From Streptomyces sp. NBC_01351 (GTDB lineage: Bacteria; Actinomycetota; Actinomycetes; Streptomycetales; Streptomycetaceae), in contig NZ_CP108356.1 of NCBI RefSeq assembly GCF_036237315.1, positions 3,158,501 through 3,222,500 of the forward strand: 64,000 nt of DNA, written 5' to 3'. Under the pieces are notes generated by a model. That model was not told the DNA's origin. It ran no database searches and was given only the letters and a program-made list of their open reading frames with translations. Positions 1 through 6,957 of the stretch are shown here, one piece after another. The translations under genes were made by a program, and so were the position numbers. Within the stretch, counting starts at the first letter, position 1. Every line of letters begins with the position of its first letter.

Positions 1-187
1 AATCGTTCCCACTGCGCCCCCGATGCCACGCCCGGAACGCAGCCTCGGGCTCGGGCCACCGCTTCGAAACGGCCAGCACGAACCCCTTCCCCCACCCGCC
101 GATGTCATTGCACACGTGCGCGATGACCTTGGGCCCCTTGGCCTGCGGGCTTGTGGCGTCTCCGGCGATGATCCTGAGCGGCTGCAT
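1..187 (-). CDS. Macro domain (ADP-ribose-binding) protein, N-terminal part
   Basis: Only the first 62 codons lie in the window; the gene runs off the left edge. Macro domains bind or hydrolyse ADP-ribose derivatives. The start matches the family: I-I-A-G-D-A-T at residues 6-12, then H-V-C-N-D-I-G-G-W-G-K-G-F at 24-36, which is the ligand-binding asparagine and glycine-rich loop, and W-P-E-P-E at 44-48. The ATG at 187-185 is chosen because no other start lies closer to the conserved block; the GAGG before it is unusually close. I infer a soluble stand-alone macro protein. The exact reaction cannot be judged because the C-terminal half is missing. Confidence 0.85.
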   Translation of the reverse strand, partial: MQPLRIIAGDATSPQAKGPKVIAHVCNDIGGWGKGFVLAVSKRWPEPEAAFRAWHRGRSGND

Positions 188-331
188 CCCCTCACGGTAG
201 GCGCGACCACTGACAACGAGGGGAGAGAGGCGAGGCCGCTTGTGGCGGCTGTTTTCGTCGGCTCCTTCGCCTGACCGCCGTACAGCTCGATATGACCGTC
301 ATTTGGGGCCGTTTCCGCCCCGGACGGCGGT

Positions 332-439
332 CAGACGCCGTCATCGAGAAGCGCGTAGCGATCTGTCGCGGCTTATGACCAGCCACAGACTGCCGCAGAC
401 GCCGTCGTGGAGGAGCGCGTAGCGATTTGTGGCGCCTAT
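332..439. repeat. Pair of imperfect 44-bp direct repeats
   Basis: Copies at 332-375 and 396-439 begin with the same eleven bases (cagacgccgtc) and share about 36 of their first 42 positions, including the block agcgcgtagcgat. They are separated by 20 bases. No function is evident; a duplicated gene tail is the simplest reading. Confidence 0.6.
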
Positions 440-645
440 CGGGGGCTGAGGTGCTTGTGGTCGGTGCTTGGCGGCGGGTGGCCGCCTCCCCGGCCCGGAG
501 ACCAGGGCTGACGGTCTCGGGCTCGGGCGCGCCCCCTGCCGGAGCAGGGCCGGACGTCCCTGACCGCCCCGCCCCCGTCCTTTCTCCCCCGGCCCGTTCT
601 TTTGGGGGTTTCCCGGCAGTCTTCGTTTTTCCGGGGCGGGGCGGT

Positions 646-710
646 CTGTCAAGGGTGGCCGAAGGCCATCGCGAAGCGACGCGACGACGAAGGAGGAGCG
701 CCCTTGACAG
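646..710. repeat. Structured element with perfect 10-bp inverted ends
   Basis: The arms ctgtcaaggg (646-655) and cccttgacag (701-710) are perfect inverted repeats enclosing 45 bases. Inside are two further small hairpins: tggcc-gaa-ggcca at 656-668 and tcgc-gaa-gcga at 669-679. It could be a structured RNA, a terminator or a recombination scar. I recall similar elements in Streptomyces intergenic DNA but cannot verify copy number here. Confidence 0.6.
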
Positions 711-792
711 GCCGTCACGACACGGAAGGACGATGAGACTGACGGGAAATCCCCAAGCCCTTCCTGATGCCGCCCAGGAGCAGCCGCCGCCC

Positions 793-1392
793 CTACCCCA
801 CCGCCCTCACGAACGTGTCCAGTTCGGCCGTCACCCGCTGCAGCACCCCCGCCGACCGGACTGCGTCGCCCGGGATGAGGAGCGCGTGGTCCGCCGACGG
901 GATCTCCACTACGCGGTGCGGGAGTTCACCCGCGACCCGGGCGTCCCAGAGGGCGTCGGCCGTGCCGCCGACCAGGAGGGTCGGGGCCTTGGTGCGGGTC
1001 AGGGCGTCCGCCACGCGGGGCGAGGTGAGCAGTGGGGTGAGCCACGCCGCCGGAAGGTTCCGGTCGGCGGCGAAACCGGCGGCGAGGGAACCCAGCGACT
1101 TGCCGACGAGCAGGCGACAGGAACCGCCTTCCGCGTCGACCGCCGCCGCGACCTGCGCCTCCACCCACTCCGACCGCTCCGCGGCGGTGAACCCGCGGAA
1201 CTCCCCCGGGATCCGCCACCACAACTGCTGGACGGTCCAACCGTGCTGGAGCAACACCAGCCGTGCGTAGTCGAGCAGAGGGTGCGCCGGCGAGTAGCCG
1301 ACGCCCGGGACGATGACCGCGACGCGGTCGGCGTCACCCTCGAAGCGTGTACGGGCGGGCGTGGGTGAGAGGGAGGGCGAGGACGTCGTCAT
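793..1392 (-). CDS. Alpha/beta hydrolase family protein
   Basis: A 199-residue protein with a compact alpha/beta hydrolase layout. The nucleophile elbow is G-K-S-L-G-S in mid-protein, an acidic candidate lies in the later T-A-D-A-L-W stretch, and the catalytic histidine is in S-A-D-H-A-L near the C-terminus. There is no signal peptide, so it should be cytoplasmic. The substrate is unknown; small hydrolases of this kind are usually esterases or lack a defined role. It is transcribed away from the TetR regulator at 1483 and the two share an intergenic region of about 90 bp holding the operator at 1442-1467, so the regulator may control both. Confidence 0.75.
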   Translation of the reverse strand: MTTSSPSLSPTPARTRFEGDADRVAVIVPGVGYSPAHPLLDYARLVLLQHGWTVQQLWWRIPGEFRGFTAAERSEWVEAQVAAAVDAEGGSCRLLVGKSLGSLAAGFAADRNLPAAWLTPLLTSPRVADALTRTKAPTLLVGGTADALWDARVAGELPHRVVEIPSADHALLIPGDAVRSAGVLQRVTAELDTFVRAVG

Positions 1393-1441
1393 GGCCGCAG
1401 GTTAGTCACGATCACTTGCCCGGAGCCCCGCATTTCCGTTT

Positions 1442-1467
1442 AATAAATGAACAGTCATTCATTTATT
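1442..1467. promoter_or_regulatory. Probable TetR operator (10-bp arms)
   Basis: A perfect inverted repeat, aataaatgaa (1442-1451) and ttcatttatt (1458-1467), with a 6-bp spacer. It is strikingly AT-rich for this genome. It lies between the divergent hydrolase and TetR genes, just before the ribosome-binding site of the latter, where TetR proteins typically bind to repress themselves and a divergent neighbour. Confidence 0.75.
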
Positions 1468-1482
1468 CGGAGGTGCAGCCCC

Positions 1483-2085
1483 GTGCCCGGTCGCCCGCGC
1501 GGTATCGACGACGCCGCGATCCTTCACGCCGCCGTCGGCGTCATGGGCCGCACCGGCCCCGCTCGGCTGACGCTGGCCGCCGTCGCCAAGGAGGTCGGGC
1601 TGGTGCCGGCCACCCTGTCGCAGCGGTTCGGGTCCAAGCGCGGGTTGCTGCTGGCCCTGTCGGAGCGGGGCGTGGACGAGATCGGGCGCCTCCACGCGCA
1701 CGTCCGGGCGGAGCACGCCTCGCCGCTGGAGGCGCTCGCCGCGCTGACCGGCGGGGCGTGGAGCGCGGTGGTGACGCCGGAGGAGTTCGCCAACCACATG
1801 GCGTTCCTGTGCTCCGACCTCGCCGACCCGGAGTTCCACCGCCTGGCCCTCGCCGCCGAGCAGGCCCAGCAGGCGGCCGTGCGCTCCCTGCTGGCCGAGG
1901 CCGTCGCGGCCGGGGAGCTGCGCCCGGACACCGACACCGCCGGGCTCGCCCGCGCCGTCCGGCAGGCAACCACCGGGGCCTCGGTGCTGTGGGCGGTGGA
2001 CCGGGAGGGGACCCTCACCGGGCGCCGGCTCGACGCACTCGCAGCCACCCTGCACCCCCACCGACCGAAGGAGACCCCCCAGTGA
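1483..2085 (+). CDS. TetR family transcriptional regulator
   Basis: A 200-residue protein with an N-terminal TetR helix-turn-helix (about residues 8-55; L-T-L-A-A-V-A-K-E-V-G-L-V-P-A-T-L then the R-F-G-S-K-R recognition end) and an all-helical ligand-binding C-terminal domain. The GTG at 1483 is preferred because ggagg sits 8 bases upstream. The in-frame ATG at 1447 lies inside the operator palindrome and has no ribosome-binding site. The stop overlaps the start of the reductase at 2082 (GTGA), so the two are co-transcribed. I infer autoregulation through 1442-1467; the ligand is unknown. Confidence 0.85.
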   Translation: MPGRPRGIDDAAILHAAVGVMGRTGPARLTLAAVAKEVGLVPATLSQRFGSKRGLLLALSERGVDEIGRLHAHVRAEHASPLEALAALTGGAWSAVVTPEEFANHMAFLCSDLADPEFHRLALAAEQAQQAAVRSLLAEAVAAGELRPDTDTAGLARAVRQATTGASVLWAVDREGTLTGRRLDALAATLHPHRPKETPQ

Positions 2086-2648
2086 GCAGCACGAGCAGCG
2101 TGAGCGGCACGACGACCCCGTCCGGGCGGGCGTTCCGTACCGCCGTCACGATCGGGGTCAGCCTCGACGGGTTCATCGCCCGCACCGACGGCGACATCGA
2201 ATGGCTGACCTCGTACGCCGAGGAGGAGGTCGGGGACACCGGCTACACCGAGTTCATGGCCGGGATCGACACCCTCGCCATGGGCCGGAACACCTACGAG
2301 AAGGTGCTGACCTTCGGCTTCTGGCCGTACGAGGGCAAGCGCGTGGCCGTCCTGAGCACCACGCTGACCAGCGACGACGAGCGGATCACCGTGTACCGCT
2401 CCCTCGACGAGCTGCTGGCCGGCCTGACCGCCGCAGGGGCGAAGAGCGTGTACGTGGACGGCGGCAAGGTCGTGCAGACCTTCCTCCGCGAGGGCCTGCT
2501 GGACGAGCTGACGATCACCACCGCGCCCGTCCTCATCGGCACGGGCATCCCCCTGTTCGGGGAGCTCGCCGGCCGGGACGTGAAGCTGACCCTCGCTTCG
2601 ACCAGGGTCCTGGGCGCCGGCTTCACGCAGGCCACGTACACGGTCTGA
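2082..2648 (+). CDS. Dihydrofolate reductase (RibD C-terminal) family protein
   Basis: A 188-residue protein of the RibD-C/DHFR-like fold. Recognisable features are V-S-L-D-G-F-I-A near the N-terminus, M-G-R-N-T-Y-E-K-V in the middle and Y-V-D-G-G-K-V-V-Q-T-F later, which is the NADPH-binding glycine region. Members reduce small substrates with NADPH but most have no known physiological substrate, and true folate reduction is unlikely. The GTG start overlaps the TetR stop by four bases and has gaaggaga upstream. It is probably the main target of that regulator, together with the divergent hydrolase. Confidence 0.85.
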   Translation: MSSTSSVSGTTTPSGRAFRTAVTIGVSLDGFIARTDGDIEWLTSYAEEEVGDTGYTEFMAGIDTLAMGRNTYEKVLTFGFWPYEGKRVAVLSTTLTSDDERITVYRSLDELLAGLTAAGAKSVYVDGGKVVQTFLREGLLDELTITTAPVLIGTGIPLFGELAGRDVKLTLASTRVLGAGFTQATYTV

Positions 2649-2654
2649 CCGGCC

Positions 2655-2801
2655 TCACGAGGCGCCGATGTAGATCGCCAGCAGGAACACCACAAACAGC
2701 ACTCCCGCCAGCATGAGACCCCCGACCAAGGCCATGATCACCGTGCCCACGCGTTCGGCCGTCATGCCGTGGTCCGCCGGCTTCCATTCGTGTTGGTTCA
2801 T
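2655..2801 (-). CDS. Small single-span membrane protein
   Basis: A 48-residue protein with a short hydrophilic N-terminus and one long hydrophobic segment (about residues 19-45, rich in L, V, I and G). The ATG at 2801 is chosen over upstream in-frame starts because ggagg lies 8 bases before it. It ends 6 bases from the convergent reductase. I do not recognise a family; such small membrane proteins are common in Streptomyces. Confidence 0.6.
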   Translation of the reverse strand: MNQHEWKPADHGMTAERVGTVIMALVGGLMLAGVLFVVFLLAIYIGAS

Positions 2802-3105
2802 GCCCCAAGCCTCCCCGCCGGACGGGGCGGGCCGCATGAGCACGCGTACTCAGACCGGCACTCAGACCGGCCTCAGACTCGCGCTCGGCGCCGGCACTCA
2901 GCCCCGCGAGGTGACGAGCGCAACACCCCCCGCCGCTCCCCCAGCCACCCGCACCCATTCCGCAGGCCGGAGCGCAGGGCGGCCCCGGATTCCAAGGGTG
3001 GGCGGCATCGCCACCCTCCCATCGCGCGAAACGGGACATATCACTCCCCTCTCGTTCGGCTGAAATGGCTCGGCGGGCAGCCCGGCGGCCCCGTAAGCTC
3101 CCGTC
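2802..3105. other. Intergenic region, promoter side of two divergent genes
   Basis: About 300 bases between the divergent small membrane protein and the aminotransferase. It has no supported gene, and I see no strong hairpin or repeat. It presumably carries both promoters. Confidence 0.4.
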
Positions 3106-4317
3106 ATGCAGGTGATCCAGTCAACGAAACTCGCCAATGTCTGCTACGAGATCCGCGGACCCGTCCTCGAAGAGGCGATGCGGCTCGAAGCAGCAGGTCA
3201 TCGCATCCTCAAGCTCAACACCGGCAACCCCGCGGCCTTCGGCTTCGAGTGCCCGCCGGAGATCCTTGAGGACATGCTCCGCAACCTGGGCACCGCCCAC
3301 GGCTACGGGGACGCGAAGGGGCTGCTCTCCGCGCGCCGCGCGGTCATGCAGCACTACCAGACCAAGGGCATCGCGCTGGACGTCGAGGACATCTACCTCG
3401 GCAACGGGGTCTCCGAGCTGATCCAGATGTCGATGCAGGCGCTGCTCGACGACGGCGACGAGGTGCTCGTCCCGGCTCCGGACTACCCGCTCTGGACGGC
3501 CTCCGTGAGCCTCGCCGGCGGCACGGCCGTGCACTACCGCTGCGACGAGCAGTCCGACTGGATGCCGGACCTCGCCGACATCGAGCGCAAGATCACCGAC
3601 CGCACCCGCGCGATCGTGATCATCAACCCGAACAACCCGACCGGCGCCGTCTACGACGACGAGATGCTGCGCGGGCTCACGGACATCGCGCGCCGCCACA
3701 ACCTGGTCGTCTGCTCGGACGAGATCTACGACCGGATCCTCTACGACGGAACCACGCACACCAACACCGCCGCCATCGCGCCGGACCTGCTGTGCCTCAC
3801 CTTCAACGGGCTCTCGAAGAACTACCGCGTCGCCGGCTACCGGGCCGGCTGGATGGCGGTCTGCGGCCCGAAGAAGAACGCCTCCTCGTACATCGAGGGC
3901 CTCACGATCCTGGCGAACATGCGCCTGTGCGCGAACATGCCCTCGCAGCACGCCATCGCCACCGCCCTGGGCGGCCGGCAGTCGATCGAGGACCTGGTGC
4001 TGCCGGGCGGGCGGATCCTGGAGCAGCGCGACGTCGCGTACGACCTGCTCACCCAGATCCCGGGCGTCACCTGCGTGAAGCCGAAGGGTGCGCTGTACGC
4101 CTTCCCGCGGCTGGACCCGTCGGTCTACAAGATCAAGGACGACCGGCAGATGGTCCTGGACCTGCTGCGGGCCGAGAAGATCATGGTCGTGCACGGTACG
4201 GGCTTCAACTGGCCCGAGCCCGACCACTTCCGGATCGTGACCCTGCCGAACGCGAAGGACCTGGCCGACGCGGTGACCCGGATCGGGAAGTTCCTCGACG
4301 GCTACAGCCAGCCGTAG
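3106..4317 (+). CDS. PLP-dependent aminotransferase, alanine type (AlaA-like)
   Basis: A 403-residue fold-type I class I/II aminotransferase. The early block L-N-T-G-N-P-A-A-F-G-F and the P-N-N-P-T-G-A motif are typical of the AlaA/YfdZ group, which transfers the amino group between alanine or glutamate and 2-oxoacids. The PLP lysine is K238 in N-G-L-S-K-N-Y-R-V-A-G-Y-R, and the substrate-carboxylate arginine is in the late F-R-I-V-T-L-P region. Length is full for the family. It stands alone, with no operon partner close by. I am confident of the enzyme class but less of the preferred amino acid. Confidence 0.9.
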   Translation: MQVIQSTKLANVCYEIRGPVLEEAMRLEAAGHRILKLNTGNPAAFGFECPPEILEDMLRNLGTAHGYGDAKGLLSARRAVMQHYQTKGIALDVEDIYLGNGVSELIQMSMQALLDDGDEVLVPAPDYPLWTASVSLAGGTAVHYRCDEQSDWMPDLADIERKITDRTRAIVIINPNNPTGAVYDDEMLRGLTDIARRHNLVVCSDEIYDRILYDGTTHTNTAAIAPDLLCLTFNGLSKNYRVAGYRAGWMAVCGPKKNASSYIEGLTILANMRLCANMPSQHAIATALGGRQSIEDLVLPGGRILEQRDVAYDLLTQIPGVTCVKPKGALYAFPRLDPSVYKIKDDRQMVLDLLRAEKIMVVHGTGFNWPEPDHFRIVTLPNAKDLADAVTRIGKFLDGYSQP

Positions 4318-4448
4318 GCGGCCCCACCCGGGCCAGCGCCCGAGCCACCGCCCGAGCCCCTGCCCCGTTCATGAAATTTCCGACCTGACACACTCAAGCG
4401 ATCAACAGGATTGAGCTCAACTTTAGACCGGATCCAATGTAGGATGGT

Positions 4449-4473
4449 CTCCTGACCCACGCAGGAGGCCTCC
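4449..4473 (+). promoter_or_regulatory. Ribosome-binding site inside overlapping palindromes
   Basis: The Shine-Dalgarno of the next gene is the palindrome ggaggcctcc (4464-4473), two bases before its ATG. Its first part can also pair with ctcctg (4449-4454) across a 7-base loop, hiding the site in a hairpin. This could tune translation initiation; that role is inference. Confidence 0.45.
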
Positions 4474-4475
4474 TC

Positions 4476-4874
4476 ATGTACGAGCCGATCCGCACGAAGT
4501 CGGTCGTCCACCGCATGGGCGCCGCCGCGGGCAACGACTTCCCGCACCGCAGCCGCGGCGAGGCGCTGGACATCCAGCTCGCCGGGCACCTGGCGGCGCT
4601 GCTCGCCGTGACGGACGAGCTCGGGCTCACCGAGAGCGCCCGCGAGATCGCCGCCCAGGTCACGCGGCTGCGCGGTGCCGCACCCGCCCGGGCCCCGCAG
4701 GCCGCCGAGGCCGGGGACGCCGCGGCCCTGCACCAGCGCGCGCACGACCTCGCCGCCCGCACCCTGCTCGTCGCCGCGTCCCGCGCCGACACCACCGTGG
4801 CGATCCTCGCCGCCAAGCACATGGACGCCCACACCGCCGCCATCGAGTCCCTGAACCTGGCCGGCACCCCCTGA
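4476..4874 (+). CDS. Conserved hypothetical protein
   Basis: A 132-residue soluble protein that I do not recognise by family name. It is alanine-rich and predicted mostly helical: a basic N-terminal stretch (residues 1-28), a helical block around 30-67, an alanine/proline linker and a second helical block to the end. There is no signal peptide or membrane segment. The start is fixed by the palindromic ggagg just upstream. The upstream region (4380-4450) is more AT-rich than the surroundings and probably contains a regulated promoter. A 10-bp hairpin follows the stop codon. Confidence 0.6.
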   Translation: MYEPIRTKSVVHRMGAAAGNDFPHRSRGEALDIQLAGHLAALLAVTDELGLTESAREIAAQVTRLRGAAPARAPQAAEAGDAAALHQRAHDLAARTLLVAASRADTTVAILAAKHMDAHTAAIESLNLAGTP

Positions 4875-4878
4875 CGGC

Positions 4879-4911
4879 CCCGGTCCGGGGCCGCGGAGGC
4901 TCCGGACCGGG
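4879..4911. terminator. Hairpin between convergent genes
   Basis: Perfect 10-bp arms cccggtccgg (4879-4888) and ccggaccggg (4902-4911) with a 13-base loop, a few bases after the stop at 4874. There is no clear T tract, as is usual in Streptomyces. It probably terminates the upstream gene. Confidence 0.6.
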
Positions 4912-5004
4912 TGCCATATCCCTGCGGGGAGCTCGGCGGGGCCGTACGGCGACCCTCGGAGCCGCCCGTGCCCTACCGGGTCCGCAGTAAGCGGGTCAGC
5001 GGGG

Positions 5005-6114
5005 TCAGTTCTCCAGGCGCACCGGCATCAGGAGCGAGAACGCGTCCTCGGTGTCGGTCCTGCGGATCGCCAGGGGCGCCGTGGGAGAGCCGAACTCCAG
5101 AACCAGCCGGTCCTGGCCCGCTGCCCCCAGGGCGTCGAGCAGGTACTCACGATTGACGGCCACGTGGTCCTGACCCGCGTCCTCGTCTTCCCCGCAGACC
5201 GTCACCACGCCGTCGGCCGTCACCCCGAGCACGCTGAGGTCACGGGACACGCCGTCCTGCTCGCCCGCCTCGCTCTCACGGACGGGGCCGGTCCGCAGCG
5301 CCTCCCGGAAGGCCGCGACGTCGACGAGGGCCCGGCGCCCCGCCGGCAGCCGGACGAGGCGACGGTAGTCGGGGAAGTCGTGGTCGAGGTGCCGGCCGGC
5401 CGTCTGTCGATCCCCCGCCTCCAAGGCCACCCGGTCACCCTCCACGGTGAGAACCACGGTGGGGACCGCGGTCGCGCCGTCACTCAGCAGTGCACGCATC
5501 GCGTCGGCGAGCGGGGACGGGACGATGACCTGCACCCGGGGCCCGTCGTGCCCGGTGGCACCGGCGCGTGCGACGGCCAGCCGGTACCGGTCGGTGGCCA
5601 CGACACGGAGCTCGTCCCCCTCGATGTCGAACAGGATCCCGCCGAGCATCGGCAGCTCGGGGTCGGCACTGGCGGCGAACCGGACGGCGTCCAGTGCCTC
5701 GGCCAGCTCGCGTGCGGAGACGGTCGATCGGAGGGTCGTGGTGAGGGGCGTGGTGCGGAGCGAGGTCATGGGGTTCTCCCTGCGTTCGAGTAGTGCTCGG
5801 ATCGTGGAGAACTCGACGCGGGCATCGGCCAGCCCCGTTTCGAGACGGCGCAGGTGCGCCTGGAGCAGGGTGCGCACCAGATCGGTGTCCGCACCGGACC
5901 AGCCGGCCAGTACCAGCCGGATGTCCGCCAACGGCATGCCCGCCCGCCGCAGCCGGGCCAGCAACCGGGACTCCTCCAGCTGCTCGGGGCCGTACCAGCG
6001 GTAGCCGCTCACGGGATCCACCCAGGCCGGGACCAGTAGGCCCGCGCCGTCGTAGAACCGCAGGGCGCTCACGCCCAGCCCGCTGTCCCGGGCCATCTCG
6101 CCGATACTGCGCAT
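5005..6114 (-). CDS. MerR helix-turn-helix fused to a DNA sliding-clamp (DnaN-like) module
   Basis: A 369-residue two-part protein. Residues 1-70 are a MerR winged helix-turn-helix (S-I-G-E-M-A-R-D-S-G-L-G, then L-R-F-Y-D and G-Y-R-W-Y) followed by a dimerisation helix to about 115. The rest resembles domains 2 and 3 of the DNA polymerase III beta clamp: L-P-M-L-G-G-I-L-F with V-A-T-D-R-Y-R-L-A, then H-D-F-P-D-Y-R-R, then Y-L-L-D-A-L near the end and a final L-L-M-P-V-R-L. Clamp domain 1 is absent, as if replaced by MerR. The start at 6114 has ggag upstream; an earlier in-frame ATG (6198) adds 28 unlikely residues. The function is unknown. It could be a clamp-shaped regulator or could act on replication. 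Confidence 0.85.
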   Translation of the reverse strand: MRSIGEMARDSGLGVSALRFYDGAGLLVPAWVDPVSGYRWYGPEQLEESRLLARLRRAGMPLADIRLVLAGWSGADTDLVRTLLQAHLRRLETGLADARVEFSTIRALLERRENPMTSLRTTPLTTTLRSTVSARELAEALDAVRFAASADPELPMLGGILFDIEGDELRVVATDRYRLAVARAGATGHDGPRVQVIVPSPLADAMRALLSDGATAVPTVVLTVEGDRVALEAGDRQTAGRHLDHDFPDYRRLVRLPAGRRALVDVAAFREALRTGPVRESEAGEQDGVSRDLSVLGVTADGVVTVCGEDEDAGQDHVAVNREYLLDALGAAGQDRLVLEFGSPTAPLAIRRTDTEDAFSLLMPVRLEN

Positions 6115-6250
6115 CTCGCTCTCCACACCCGGGACTCTGGGCCCTCCACCAAGTCGAGGGTCAAGAGCGGGCCGACTCGCATCCATGCCGGACAGCATGC
6201 CTGCGGGCAGGGCGGCGCGAGGAACCGCAGGTCGGGAGCGGACCGGGCCT

Positions 6251-6389
6251 GGGCTGCGGCGGCCGGCGCCGGGTTACGGCGGCTGGCGCGGGGTTACGGC
6301 GGCTGGCGCGCGGTTACGGCGGCTGGCGCGGGGTTACGGCGGCCGGCGCGGGGTACAGCCGCCGGCGTCGTGTACGGCGGCCGGCGCCG
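6251..6389. repeat. 20-bp minisatellite, about seven units
   Basis: Consecutive 20-bp units at 6251, 6271, 6291, 6311, 6331 and 6351, and a 19-bp unit at 6371, of consensus gggttacggcggctggcgcg. The middle four are nearly identical and the outer ones diverged. Most units contain tta, a TAA stop on the minus strand, and the stop codon of the neighbouring 142-residue gene (6392) lies in the same repeated sequence. Copy number probably varies between strains. Confidence 0.9.
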
Positions 6390-6391
6390 GG

Positions 6392-6820
6392 TTACGGCGC
6401 GGCCGTGAACTCCGCGTCGGCGACCCCGCACCACGGGGTCGCCCCCGCCGGCCAGACCGGGCCGAGCGCCTCCGCGCGCTCCATCGCCGCCGGGGCCACC
6501 CCGGGGATCTTCACCAGGGACTGCGCGGTACGGCTGCCCGGCGCCGCGACGGCGCGGTCGCGGAACTCCACCGTGACCACGTACGCGCCGGGCCCCTCGG
6601 CCCGGCCCGTCGCCTCCACCGCCGCCAGCACCCGCCGGCTCGCCGGATCGATACGGCACCCCGTGACCCGTACGTACTCCACCGCCGGCCGCGGCGCGGC
6701 CGCCCGCGGACCGTCACCGCTCGCCCACACGTACAGGCCCAGCGGGGCGAACACCAGCAGCCCCGCCAGCGTCACCAGACCCACCAGCCAGCCCTGCCAT
6801 TTCAACGCGCTCACGCCCAT
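6392..6820 (-). CDS. Membrane-anchored hypothetical protein
   Basis: A 142-residue protein with one N-terminal membrane segment (about residues 11-33) and an extracytoplasmic domain of about 100 residues that I do not recognise. Two cysteines (in V-T-G-C-R and near the C-terminus in P-W-C-G-V) could form a disulfide. The ATG at 6820 is preferred to the longer open frame because gaggagg lies 8 bases upstream. It is divergent from the binding protein/TelA/VWA operon that starts at 6958, so it may belong to the same functional unit. Confidence 0.65.
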   Translation of the reverse strand: MGVSALKWQGWLVGLVTLAGLLVFAPLGLYVWASGDGPRAAAPRPAVEYVRVTGCRIDPASRRVLAAVEATGRAEGPGAYVVTVEFRDRAVAAPGSRTAQSLVKIPGVAPAAMERAEALGPVWPAGATPWCGVADAEFTAAP

Positions 6821-6957
6821 GGCACGATCCTCCTCGGCGACCGCCCCGCCCACCAGCACCGGCGGGCCCACACAGCATTTCGAAGTGGGACCGCCTGGAC
6901 ACCTGACGTTCATTCAACTCCGCGCGGAATGTGGGTTTCCGCGAGCACGCTGCACTC

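Larger units (their letters stand above)
188..792. other. Gene-poor degraded interval
   Basis: No convincing gene lies in these roughly 600 bases, although several frames stay open because of the GC content. It contains two imperfect direct repeats (332-375 and 396-439) and a structured element flanked by a perfect 10-bp inverted repeat (646-710), described separately. On the minus strand both direct repeats read as the same short peptide (A-T, D or N, R-Y-A-L-L), and the first copy ends in TGA at 331-333. This suggests the 3' remnant of a decayed, partly duplicated gene. Confidence 0.5.

Noticed and set aside
1347..2081. N-terminal extension of the DHFR-like protein
   Set aside because: It overlaps the TetR gene in another frame; the GTG at 2082 has a good ribosome-binding site and fits the family length.
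6251..6389. Possible CRISPR array
   Set aside because: Units are contiguous 20-bp tandem repeats without spacers, and no cas genes are nearby.
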